From Verrucomicrobiota bacterium (GTDB lineage Bacteria > Verrucomicrobiota > Verrucomicrobiia > Verrucomicrobiales > Akkermansiaceae): a DNA stretch of 64,000 bases. The stretch is from NCBI GenBank assembly GCA_017301995.1, contig JAFLEH010000006.1:1-64000 (forward strand), written 5' to 3'. Position 1 is the first letter of the stretch. Every line of letters starts with the position of its first letter. Of this stretch, positions 18,013 through 26,959 are shown in pieces. The notes under the pieces are model-generated. The model ran no database searches, was not told the origin of the DNA, and saw only the letters and a program-made list of their open reading frames with translations. A program made the position numbers and the translations under genes.

Positions 18013-20112
18013 ATGATTTTCCCGATCGTTGAACATCGCGTCAACATCACCACCGCACGTCGGTTCCATGCGTCCGGAGCCCTCCTCACCTTCGCTCTGG
18101 CATTGGGGCTTGCCGCTGGCGCGCTGGGAGCGGCGGTGGATTTCACCACCATTCCGGCCGCGGGTTTCAACAACACCGGCCAACTGAGCACGGCAGGCAC
18201 GCTGGTGGACGCCGCCCACTTCGGTGCGGATGCCGAGGCGGACGTGACCGCCAATGGCATCGTATTCGTCTCACGCGGAGCCAGCAGCCCTCGCCTTACC
18301 GTGGGCGGCACGGCTGGTGCAAATTACTATTCCACCAGTCACTATCAGGCCAGTTCCCATGCCGCCGGATACACCGCCATCGCCGGCCTGTCCGCACCTG
18401 ATGCGGAGTTGATGTTCGACAGCATCGTCTATGGTCCGGGCATCGGCAATTCCCTCGTCACCCTCGGCCGCCTGACCATCGGCCATGTCTATCGGTTCCA
18501 ACTGTTGCTGGTGAAGGATGACCGCCCGGGCAACAGCACCTATGTCTCCAACGATCCGGCGACGACCTATTACGGCCCCTATGATTGGTCGAACAACGCT
18601 GTGCAGTTGATCACCGGAACCTTCACCGCCGACGCCGCCACCCAGACGTTCCGCCAATACGTCGGCGGGGACAACAATGTGGAACTCAGCGCCTATCAGC
18701 TTCGCGATCTCGGGACTCCGCCGCTGGCATTCAGCCCTGCGGCGCTTGATTTCGGCAACCTCCCCGGCGGGGCGATCCCGCACCAGTCGGCATTCGTGAT
18801 TTCCAACCAGGGGAGCGTGGATCTTTCAGTCAACAGCCTGCAAGTGACCGGTCCGGACGCGGCTCTCTTTTCCGTGGGTTCCTATCCACCAATCCTTGCC
18901 TTGGGCGAAAGCGCCAGCGTGACCATCACCTGCAATCCCGTCGCGGCGGAGGGATATTTCTCGGCGTCGCTGGTGCTCGGGACCGACGATCCGGTGCGCC
19001 CGGTCGTCACCGTGCCCCTGTCCGCCGCCGTCAAACTGGCAAACCCGGATGCGAACCTGCTGGTTCATTTCACCTTCGACAACCCGGCCAACGTGGCTGA
19101 AGACACCGGCACATTGCACAACCACGGAACGCCCGTCGGCGACGCCTGCCGGACCAGCCATGCTCGCGTGGGTGCGGGAGCCCTGCTGCTGGACGATGAC
19201 GGCGACTCGGTGGAGGTCGCAAGCAGCGACGCGCTCGTGCAGCAACTCGCCACCAGCGGCGAGGGTTTCACGGTCGCTTGCTGGGCCTTTGAGCCGGCGG
19301 ATTCGGGCAGGTCTGCTCCGCGCATGTTTTCCGATTACATGATCCAGGGCTGGAGCGCGGGCCGGTCGGGCAACGAGCCATTGTTAGGATCCGCCTACCC
19401 CTTGCTGGAGCCATCCGCCGGCGGCCCCGGGGTTCCATCTTGCGGGTCCTGGCACCACTTCGCGTATGTGTTCCGCAACGCGCCTCTGAACCGGGTGGAT
19501 TTCTTTGTGGACGGAGTTTTGGCAGACACCCGCAGCGGAGCCGTGCAGGGCTTCAGCCCCCTGACCCAGGTGGGGATTTCCATTGGCGCGACGGGCAGGC
19601 CCTTCCTGAACCAATACTTCCGCGGCCGCATCGACGATCTTCGGATCTACAACCGCGAACTCGTCTCCGCCAACATCGCGGAGATCCATCAATCCGCGCC
19701 GCCCATGCCTCCGTATGAAGCGTGGGTCGCCTCAGCCGGATTGGATCCGCTTGCAAATGGCGCGCCCGCACAGGATCCGGATGGAGACGGCCTGACAAAC
19801 TCGGTGGAGTTTCTGTTGGGTTCCAATCCCGCGAGTGGAGTTCCGACGAATCTCCCTGCGGTTTTACGCGGCGACCAAACACTCACCGTGGTTTACCGCC
19901 GCAACAAAGAGGCAAGCGGCGCGGGCTACGCGGAAACAGTCGAACACGGCGACGGACTCACCGGATGGACCACCGCGATCAACGGACAGAACGGCGTGAC
20001 CATCAGCGTGGTGTCAGTGGATGCCACCAGCGAAGAAGTCACGGTCGTCATTCCTACGGCCGGACAGCCGCGGCATTTCGCCCGCCTCAAGGTGACTTCA
20101 CCCTCGAACTAA
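18013..20112 (+). CDS. Secreted choice-of-anchor / LamG-like protein, third copy of the shared module
   Basis: 699 residues. An N-terminal hydrophobic segment (LLTFALALGLAAGALGAAV) after about 23 residues is the signal peptide. The shared module at about 40-235 keeps TLVDAAHFGADAEADVT and QYVGGDNN. A choice-of-anchor D domain (about 238-340), a LamG-like domain (about 345-560, HFTFDNPANVAEDTG) and a D-x-D-x-DG segment (DPDGDGLTNSVEFLLG) follow; the end is FARLKVTSPSN. It is the first of six genes separated by only 8-27 bases, so it is probably co-expressed with the hydrolases downstream, perhaps as their surface or glycan-binding partner (inference). Confidence 0.82.
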   Translation: MIFPIVEHRVNITTARRFHASGALLTFALALGLAAGALGAAVDFTTIPAAGFNNTGQLSTAGTLVDAAHFGADAEADVTANGIVFVSRGASSPRLTVGGTAGANYYSTSHYQASSHAAGYTAIAGLSAPDAELMFDSIVYGPGIGNSLVTLGRLTIGHVYRFQLLLVKDDRPGNSTYVSNDPATTYYGPYDWSNNAVQLITGTFTADAATQTFRQYVGGDNNVELSAYQLRDLGTPPLAFSPAALDFGNLPGGAIPHQSAFVISNQGSVDLSVNSLQVTGPDAALFSVGSYPPILALGESASVTITCNPVAAEGYFSASLVLGTDDPVRPVVTVPLSAAVKLANPDANLLVHFTFDNPANVAEDTGTLHNHGTPVGDACRTSHARVGAGALLLDDDGDSVEVASSDALVQQLATSGEGFTVACWAFEPADSGRSAPRMFSDYMIQGWSAGRSGNEPLLGSAYPLLEPSAGGPGVPSCGSWHHFAYVFRNAPLNRVDFFVDGVLADTRSGAVQGFSPLTQVGISIGATGRPFLNQYFRGRIDDLRIYNRELVSANIAEIHQSAPPMPPYEAWVASAGLDPLANGAPAQDPDGDGLTNSVEFLLGSNPASGVPTNLPAVLRGDQTLTVVYRRNKEASGAGYAETVEHGDGLTGWTTAINGQNGVTISVVSVDATSEEVTVVIPTAGQPRHFARLKVTSPSN

Positions 20113-20120
20113 CACCCCAG

Positions 20121-22250
20121 ATGCCGCAACACCCTTTCAAACGCATCGCGCCGATCCTGCTGGCCGTGGCCGTGGCGGAGGCAGCCGACATTGTCTCGCT
20201 GTCCACCGCCACCTCATCGTTCGGGATCGACGGGACCGGCTCGCTAAGCGCCATCACCGGCAACGGCCACAACTACCTCGCACCGGGCCAGCCCGCGCCC
20301 GTCCTGCAAGTGCGCATCGAGGGACAGGACCTCGCCCCGGAGAGCGCGACATGGGACGCGGCCTCCACCCGACTGACGCTGCGCTATCAAGGCGGAGCCG
20401 CGCAGGCGGTGGTGAAAATCACGGCCAAGCCGTCGCATGTGGTGATGGAGTTGGTGGCGGCCTCGCCGCTGGACAGGATCGACGCCGTGCGTTGGGGGCC
20501 CTACCCGACGACGATCAACCGCGTCGTCGGGGAATTGGTGGGCGTGGTGCGCGACACTGAATTCGCCATCGGCATCCAATCACTCAACTCCAAGACGCAG
20601 GACGGCGAACCGTGCGGCGATGGTTTTATCGATCAGAGTTACCGTGCCTTGGATGCGGTCCAGCACGACGGGATCCTGAAAATCATTTCCACTCCGGTCC
20701 AGTATCGGGGCGGAGCCGCAAAGGCCACCACCTTTGGCAGCATACTGCAAATGCACGCGTGGGAACACGAGCGGAGCGACGCGTTCGCACAAGCCAACGC
20801 GACGTCCGGAGCCCGCAGTTACGCCCCGATTCAGCCGGTGAAATATCCCGGCTGGACGGTGGTCGGCACCAAGATCGCGTTGTTCGCCTGCCCGGAACCC
20901 CAGGCCCTCGCGACGCTCGGCGACATCGAGCTAACGGAGGGACTTCCTCATCCGCTCATCGACGGGGCGTGGGCGAAGAGTTCACCGCAAAACGGGCCGA
21001 TCCAGTATTTCTGCTTCGAGTTCGATGAAACCAATCTGGATGAATTCATCGGCGTGGCGGACAAGGCGGGAATCAAGTGGATCTATCACAACAGCCCGTG
21101 GGACACGTGGGGGCATTTCCCGCCCAAGCCCGGGATGTTTCCGGGAGGCATGGCGAGCCTCGGCGCGTGTGTCACGAAGATCCATGACGCCGGCCTGCGG
21201 TTCGGCGCGCACACGCTGTCGCTATTCATCACGGATGATGACGCCTACGCCACCGGCGGCGACCCGCGTCTCGCCTCTGCCCAGGATCTCACGCTGGCCA
21301 AGGCGATCGCGCCTGATGACACCGTCATCGAACTGGCGGAAAAGCCGCTGTTCGGGGGCAATCAAAACGTGATCATTGACCGTGAAATCATCGCCTTCAC
21401 CGGCGTGATCGACACCCCGCCATGGAAACTGACCGGCTGCCTGCGTGGCAGTCATGGCACGGCGCGTGCGGCGCATCCGGCTGGCGCGCGCGTGGGCAAG
21501 TTGGCATCCATGCGCTATGGCAAGGATGTGTTTCATGGAAATCTGGAACTCGGCACCGAGATCATGGCCAATTGCGCGAAGATCTGCAATGAGGCGAAGA
21601 TCGATCACTGGTGCTTTGATGGATTCGAAAGCTACAGCGCTCTGGGCGTCGGTGGTGCGGGCGGGGGCATCTTCCTCGACGCATGGAACGCGGGGCTCTC
21701 GCCGGAAAAGCGCAACCGGATGATGATCGAAGCGAGTTGCATGAGCAACTACGGTTGGCACTCGACGTTTTCCGCCAACTGGGGCGAACCGTGGTATGAC
21801 ACCTTCCGCAAGAGCATGCTGGCCTACCGTCTGGAAATGGTTCGCTTTCACGCCCGTAACTATCTGCCGCCCATGCTCGGCCAATATTTCATTCATCCGG
21901 ACGGTGAAACGCCCGAGGACATCGAGTGGCTGATGGCGCTTGCCACCGGCTACAACGCCGGATTTTCGCTGACCTTCGGCCGCGGCTCCAGCAGCTACGT
22001 CACGGGTGAGGCCACTTCGGAAACCGCACGGATCCGTCCTCCGAATCTGGATGCCCTCATGGCGATCATCCGCGTCTGGCGCGAAGCCCATGCGGCGGGA
22101 GCCTTCACCGCCGCCATCCGGGAACAACTCCAGGATGAAACGCGCGAATTCCACCTTGCATCAGCCGGCGCTGGGCAATGGGATCTTTACCCACGAACCA
22201 ATGGAACCCTCGGCGCGCCGACCCGCCTCGTGGCCGCTGGCACACCTTGA
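20121..22250 (+). CDS. Putative secreted TIM-barrel glycoside hydrolase, family not assigned
   Basis: 709 residues from MPQHPFKRIAPILLAVAVAE, a signal peptide, 8 bases after the preceding gene. An N-terminal beta-sandwich-like part (to about 260) contains RWGPYPTTINRVVGELVGVV. A barrel-like part follows with WIYHNSPWDTWGHFPPKPGM, RFGAHTLS and HWCFDGFES, where acidic residues at strand ends fit a retaining glycosidase. The arrangement recalls alpha-galactosidase-type (GH36/GH31 clan) enzymes but I do not recognise the family. It has a barrel insertion (about 373-450, TLAKAIAPDDTVIELAEKPL) absent from its neighbour at 22259. The C-terminus is short compared with the neighbour, and a remnant of a third copy lies at 290-430. 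Confidence 0.7.
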   Translation: MPQHPFKRIAPILLAVAVAEAADIVSLSTATSSFGIDGTGSLSAITGNGHNYLAPGQPAPVLQVRIEGQDLAPESATWDAASTRLTLRYQGGAAQAVVKITAKPSHVVMELVAASPLDRIDAVRWGPYPTTINRVVGELVGVVRDTEFAIGIQSLNSKTQDGEPCGDGFIDQSYRALDAVQHDGILKIISTPVQYRGGAAKATTFGSILQMHAWEHERSDAFAQANATSGARSYAPIQPVKYPGWTVVGTKIALFACPEPQALATLGDIELTEGLPHPLIDGAWAKSSPQNGPIQYFCFEFDETNLDEFIGVADKAGIKWIYHNSPWDTWGHFPPKPGMFPGGMASLGACVTKIHDAGLRFGAHTLSLFITDDDAYATGGDPRLASAQDLTLAKAIAPDDTVIELAEKPLFGGNQNVIIDREIIAFTGVIDTPPWKLTGCLRGSHGTARAAHPAGARVGKLASMRYGKDVFHGNLELGTEIMANCAKICNEAKIDHWCFDGFESYSALGVGGAGGGIFLDAWNAGLSPEKRNRMMIEASCMSNYGWHSTFSANWGEPWYDTFRKSMLAYRLEMVRFHARNYLPPMLGQYFIHPDGETPEDIEWLMALATGYNAGFSLTFGRGSSSYVTGEATSETARIRPPNLDALMAIIRVWREAHAAGAFTAAIREQLQDETREFHLASAGAGQWDLYPRTNGTLGAPTRLVAAGTP

Positions 22251-22258
22251 TACCGCAC

Positions 22259-24529
22259 ATGCAAGCCGCCACTCTAACCATCGGACTCGGCCTACTCGCC
22301 GCGATGTCGCCGCTTGTCCAGGCAACACCGGCCATCGCCACATTCAAAACCCGATCCGGCACGTTCGAAATCGGCAACCATGGAGAACTGCTAGCCATCA
22401 AGGACGCTGCCACCGGCCGCAATTATCTCGCGGAGAACCAAGCCGCGCCGGTCCTGCAAGTCCGCGTCGCCGGCAAGGATCTCCCACCCGAGACCGCCAC
22501 CTGGGACGGCGCTGCCGGAAACCTTTCCCTAACATACTCCGGCGGTCTCAAGGCCGTGGTCAGGATCGCCGCCAAGCCGACCCATGTCGTGTTGGAGCTG
22601 ATAGAAACCGACACCGCCAAGGTGGACCTGGTCCGCTGGGGTCCCTATCCGACGACCATCAATCGTGTGATTGGCGAAATGGTCGGTGTCGTGCGCGATG
22701 GCGAATTCGCGGTCGGCATCCAGGCCCTGAATGCGAAAACCCAGGGCGGCGAACCCTGCGGCGATGATTTCCAGGAACACCGCTATCAGGTCCCCGACGC
22801 GGTGCCGCACGACGGCATCCTCCATGTTTCCGACCGTCCGCGTCAGCACTTCTGCGCGGTGGCCACGGCCGCGCCGTTCGGCAGCACGCTGCAACTCCAT
22901 GCCTGGGAACACGAGCGTGGCGATGCGTTTTTCACCCAGACCAAGCGCCTGCCCTATGCGCCGGACATCGCCATGAAGTATCCCGGCGAAACCGTCGTCG
23001 GCACCAGGATCGCGCTCTTCGCCTGTCCGGAACCCGAGGCGCTCGACACTTTGGGCGCCATCGAACTCGCGGAAAACCTGCCCCATCCGACGGTGGACGG
23101 TGTCTGGATCAAAAAGGACCCGCGCCGCGGCCCGGCCCCGCATCTCTGCTTCGAGTTCGACGAGAAGAACCTCGATGAATTCATCGCCATCGCCAAGGCC
23201 TGCGAGATCGACTGGATCTATCACAATTCGCCGTGGGCGTCGTGGGGCCATTTCCCGCTGAAACCCGCCATGTTTCCGCGCGGCATGGAAAGCTTCAAGG
23301 ACTGCGTGGACCGGATCCACAAGGCGGGCCTGCATCTCGGCGTCCACACGCTTTCCACCTTCATCACCGCGGATGATCCTTACGTCACGGTGCCCTACGG
23401 CCATCCCAATCTGGCCCGCATCGGCGGCCCATGCAGCAAGACCGGCCATGTCGTCATCAGTTACGGCAAACAGGTCTATTTCAGCGACCGCACGCTGTCC
23501 GCGGAGATCGCCCGGACCTGCGCCCGCATCGTCAACGAGGGGAAGCTCGACCAGTTCGAGTTCGACGGCGTGGAAAGCAACTGGACCGCCGGCATGGGCG
23601 GCTACGGCCGTGATTTGTTTTACGACGCCTTCCACGCCGCGCTCGCGCCGGAGCGGAAAAACAAGGTGATGCTCGGCGGCAGCAACCTCGACAACTACGG
23701 CTGGCACTCCTACTGCGCCGCCAACTGGGGCGAGCCGTGGTATGACACCTTCCGCAATCGCATGATCGACTACCGGATCGACATGGTCCACCTGCACGCC
23801 CGCAACTACCTGCCAAAAATGTTAGGGCAGTTCTTCATCCACCCGGAAGGTGAGAAACCCGAGGACATCGCCTGGCTGATGGCGCTCAGCACCGGCTATG
23901 ACGCCGGATTTTCCCTGACATTCGGCCGCGGCGGCAACAGTTACATGTCGGGCGAGCCGACCTCCGAAACCGCCCGCCTCCGCCCGGCGAATCTCACCGA
24001 ACTCACCACCATCATCCGCACCTGGCGGCAGGCGGCGAAGGTCGGCGTCTTTACCGACGACCTCAAGCGCCAGTTGCAGGACAAGGATCGTGAATTCCAT
24101 CTCGAAGCCGCCGGGCGGGATGCGTGGAATCTCTACGCGCTTCACACCATCGCCGCCACCATCGGCAAGGACAAGCCGGCTCCGGGCGTCCGTAATCCGC
24201 ACGCGAAGTCCGCCCTGTGGCTCGATCTCGCCAACACTGGCAAGGAGCCGGTCCGCGGCATCACCTGCAGCCTCAATGGAAAAACCGTCCAGCTCTGCGA
24301 TGAACTCAAGCCCGGCGAGCGCTTCCGTTTCAATGGTGGTGCTGAAGCGAAAATTCACGATGCCACATGGAAAATCCTGCGCTCGTCCGCCAGCGCTCTG
24401 GGCGGTGCCAGCCTGAACCAGGGTGATGTGCCGCTGGATATTTTCTGGGCAGACAAGGACAAGTTCGCAGCAAGTCTCCAACTCGAACTCCGCCTCCCCG
24501 GCGCGGCCATCCCGCTCCGTGGCCACTGA
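22259..24529 (+). CDS. Putative secreted TIM-barrel glycoside hydrolase, paralogue of preceding gene
   Basis: 756 residues from MQAATLTIGLGLLAAMSPLV, a signal peptide; 8 bases after the preceding gene. It follows the neighbour through nearly its whole length: RWGPYPTTINRVIGEMVGVV, WIYHNSPWASWGHFPLKPAM, QFEFDGVES and YDAGFSLTFGRGGNSY. It lacks the roughly 75-residue insertion but has an added C-terminal beta domain of about 130 residues. The two genes are therefore an old tandem duplication with possible split specificity. By context, between glycan-binding-type and GH89 genes, it should act on host- or algal-type glycans. The family remains unassigned and catalytic residues are only suspected (acidic residues in EFDGVES). 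Confidence 0.72.
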   Translation: MQAATLTIGLGLLAAMSPLVQATPAIATFKTRSGTFEIGNHGELLAIKDAATGRNYLAENQAAPVLQVRVAGKDLPPETATWDGAAGNLSLTYSGGLKAVVRIAAKPTHVVLELIETDTAKVDLVRWGPYPTTINRVIGEMVGVVRDGEFAVGIQALNAKTQGGEPCGDDFQEHRYQVPDAVPHDGILHVSDRPRQHFCAVATAAPFGSTLQLHAWEHERGDAFFTQTKRLPYAPDIAMKYPGETVVGTRIALFACPEPEALDTLGAIELAENLPHPTVDGVWIKKDPRRGPAPHLCFEFDEKNLDEFIAIAKACEIDWIYHNSPWASWGHFPLKPAMFPRGMESFKDCVDRIHKAGLHLGVHTLSTFITADDPYVTVPYGHPNLARIGGPCSKTGHVVISYGKQVYFSDRTLSAEIARTCARIVNEGKLDQFEFDGVESNWTAGMGGYGRDLFYDAFHAALAPERKNKVMLGGSNLDNYGWHSYCAANWGEPWYDTFRNRMIDYRIDMVHLHARNYLPKMLGQFFIHPEGEKPEDIAWLMALSTGYDAGFSLTFGRGGNSYMSGEPTSETARLRPANLTELTTIIRTWRQAAKVGVFTDDLKRQLQDKDREFHLEAAGRDAWNLYALHTIAATIGKDKPAPGVRNPHAKSALWLDLANTGKEPVRGITCSLNGKTVQLCDELKPGERFRFNGGAEAKIHDATWKILRSSASALGGASLNQGDVPLDIFWADKDKFAASLQLELRLPGAAIPLRGH

Positions 24530-24556
24530 CACACCGTAACCCGCCACTCTAATACC

Positions 24557-25894
24557 ATGATACAAGTCCATCCCAACCTCCAGGAAGTTGAACAGGCCAG
24601 CGCGCTCCAGCGCCGGCTTTACCGCACCATCCGTGAAACCATGCGCGCCATGGCCGGGCGCATCACCGGCGTATCCAACTGGGAGGCCAAGAAGCTCCTG
24701 GCCCGCCATATCTGGCTGGATGCCGAACACGCCGAGGCCATCCGGACGCGCGTGCTCGAACTGCGCTTCCCGCGCGTGGATGTGGACCTGGAAGTGGACA
24801 AGGCCCTGATTTCCGTGCTCGCCAAATTGCCGTCCACCCTGACGGATGCCGAATTTCTGGGCGGGGTCTATCAGGTGATCAAACCGGCGGTGCTCGCCGC
24901 GCTGGAACGCTATCTCGGGCAGAGCGACCCTCTCGATGACGCGCCGAGCCATCGCGTGCTGCGCACCGCGGTGACCGAGTTGCGCGAGGAACTCGCCGAG
25001 TTCGATGCCTGGTGGGCGGCGGTGCCGGCCATCGAGCGGGATGCCGCTGCCGCTTGGCTGGGCTGGCTGCGCGAGGCCCTTGAGAATTCGGGCTCGGTGT
25101 TTGGTTGTGACAGCGGTCTCGTTTTGTTAGATCGGGCCGGGTTGTCCGATCGTGAGAAGTATATCATTCCGGCGATGCCCTTGCGCGACCCGCGCTGGTT
25201 GCCCGCGGTCACCCAAGTGCCACCGCGTCCGCCCCGCACGCCGCAGGAACAGCAGGTCTGGATCGCCATCGATCACGTCAACGAACTCTGGGCCTGCGAA
25301 CTTCCCGCCGCGTTTATCTGGCACTATGAGAACATGCCGTGGTCGCTCTACCGCGACACCGCGCGCTGGGCCTACGATGAAATGCGCCACGCGATGATGG
25401 GCGAGCGTCGCTTGTTAGCATATGGTTTCGATGTAGGTGTGGATGTGCCGATGGTGCCGGACCACTGGATGGGCATCTGCGCCACCCGCGGGTTGGAGGC
25501 GATGCTCTTTGTGGTTCATGGTCTGGAACAAGGCGGGCCGAAATGGAAAGCGCAGTTGAAAAGCGAACTCTGGGCGATGGGCGATCCCTACAGCTCGCAG
25601 GATTGCGACTACGACTGGGCCGATGAGGCCGGCCACATCCGCTACGGCCAGGACTGGCTGAAGCTGCTGTTCCCCGCCATGCCCAAGGCGGAAATCATCC
25701 GCCGCACCCAGGAGGAAGTAGCCCTGTGGAAAGAGTGGATCGCCGACAAACACCGCACCGGCCAGCACGGCTACGACGGTTTTCTCGCCCGCATCGAGGA
25801 GAAATGCGCGAACATGCCCGCGCTGCCGAATCCGGAACATTTCCAACCGCTCGGATCGAGCGCGGCAACCACATCCTACGGGTTGAACGGCTGA
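24557..25894 (+). CDS. Ferritin-like (DUF455-type) protein
   Basis: 445 residues, no signal peptide, mostly helical. Two E-x-x-H-type motifs, DEMRHAMMGERR (about residues 276-287) and DEAGHIRYGQDW (about 356-367), are arranged as in di-iron ferritin-like helix bundles such as the DUF455 group. It lies 27 bases after a hydrolase and 22 before a UroD-family gene, inside a glycan-use gene run. Its substrate is unknown. A redox or metal-binding role in the cytoplasm is the most that the sequence supports. Confidence 0.65.
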   Translation: MIQVHPNLQEVEQASALQRRLYRTIRETMRAMAGRITGVSNWEAKKLLARHIWLDAEHAEAIRTRVLELRFPRVDVDLEVDKALISVLAKLPSTLTDAEFLGGVYQVIKPAVLAALERYLGQSDPLDDAPSHRVLRTAVTELREELAEFDAWWAAVPAIERDAAAAWLGWLREALENSGSVFGCDSGLVLLDRAGLSDREKYIIPAMPLRDPRWLPAVTQVPPRPPRTPQEQQVWIAIDHVNELWACELPAAFIWHYENMPWSLYRDTARWAYDEMRHAMMGERRLLAYGFDVGVDVPMVPDHWMGICATRGLEAMLFVVHGLEQGGPKWKAQLKSELWAMGDPYSSQDCDYDWADEAGHIRYGQDWLKLLFPAMPKAEIIRRTQEEVALWKEWIADKHRTGQHGYDGFLARIEEKCANMPALPNPEHFQPLGSSAATTSYGLNG

Positions 25895-25916
25895 TCTCAA
25901 ACCATGCACTAAGACC

Positions 25917-26942
25917 ATGAACTCCAAACAACTCGTCTCCGCCACCTTGAAGGGGCTTCCCGTGTCCCGCATTCCCACCGGCCCGCTCGCCGTGCACTTC
26001 TGCGCGGGGCAGGCCGGTTACACGCTGCGCCAATACACCACCGACCCGCGCGCGCTGGCCGACTCGGTCATCCGCTACTACGAGAGGTTCAAGCCCGATG
26101 CCGTGTGGGTTTCCGCCGATACCTGGATCAGCGCCGAGGCCATGGGTGCCATGGTCGGGGCCACCGCCGACAACCAACCCTTCGGTGGCATAGGTCCATC
26201 GCTGATCCAATCCGCCGCTGATATTGACCGCATTCCCGCGCCCGATGTCGGCAGCCAGGGTCGCTATCCGCTCATGCTCGAAGCGCTGTCGCGCATCGCA
26301 GCGGCGCTTGGAAAGGATGTCTTCATCGTCGCCTGCATGGACCAGTATCCGTTCTCGCTCGCGTGTGCGCTGATGGACATCAACGAGATGATGCTCAAAC
26401 TCTACGACGATCCGCCGTTCGTCCAGGCGCTGATGGCGCGGTGCGAGGAATATGCCTTCGCCTACGGCCAGGCTTTGATTCAGGCGGGCGCGGATTTGCT
26501 CAGCGGTGGCGATTCACCCGCCGGCCTCATCGGCCCCGATCCCTATGCGGAATTCGCCCTGCCTGCGGAACAACGGCTGATTGACATGCTCAAGACCGCC
26601 ACGGGCAAGCCGGTGTCGCTTCACATCTGCGGCAACTCCACGCGCATCCTGCCGCTCATGGCCACGTCGGGGGCCGATGTGCTTGAACTGGATCACGCGG
26701 TGGACATCGGCGAGGCCTGCCGCACCGTTGGTCCGGGCATTGCGCTATGGGGCAATCTGGATCCCGTCCGCGTGCTCTCCCAAGGCACGCCGGAAAGCGT
26801 GGCAAGCGAGGCGCGCAAAGTGATGGAAGCCGCCAGGAACCTGGGCCATCAGCGCCTGGTCCTCAGTTCGGGTTGCACGCTGCCGGTGGAAACCCCTTGC
26901 TCCAATATCGAGGCGCTGGTCGCCGCGCCCCAGACGATCTAA
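25917..26942 (+). CDS. UroD-family protein, probably a corrinoid-linked methyltransferase
   Basis: 341 residues, a full-length uroporphyrinogen-decarboxylase-fold protein. Typical parts are GPLAVHFCAGQAGY, CMDQYPFSLACALMDINEMM, GGDSPAGLIGPDPYAEF, SLHICGNSTRILPLM and LDHAVDIGEACRTVGPGIAL. The HICGN motif, in place of the Arg-rich active site of true HemE, points to the MtaA/CmuA-like methyltransferase branch, where His and Cys bind zinc. Many paralogues of this group sit in sugar-use clusters of Verrucomicrobiota and Planctomycetota with unknown reaction. It is co-transcribed with hydrolases here. A shortened relative lies at 45919-46488. Confidence 0.8.
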   Translation: MNSKQLVSATLKGLPVSRIPTGPLAVHFCAGQAGYTLRQYTTDPRALADSVIRYYERFKPDAVWVSADTWISAEAMGAMVGATADNQPFGGIGPSLIQSAADIDRIPAPDVGSQGRYPLMLEALSRIAAALGKDVFIVACMDQYPFSLACALMDINEMMLKLYDDPPFVQALMARCEEYAFAYGQALIQAGADLLSGGDSPAGLIGPDPYAEFALPAEQRLIDMLKTATGKPVSLHICGNSTRILPLMATSGADVLELDHAVDIGEACRTVGPGIALWGNLDPVRVLSQGTPESVASEARKVMEAARNLGHQRLVLSSGCTLPVETPCSNIEALVAAPQTI

Positions 26943-26959
26943 TGTTAACCTAGCGCTCC

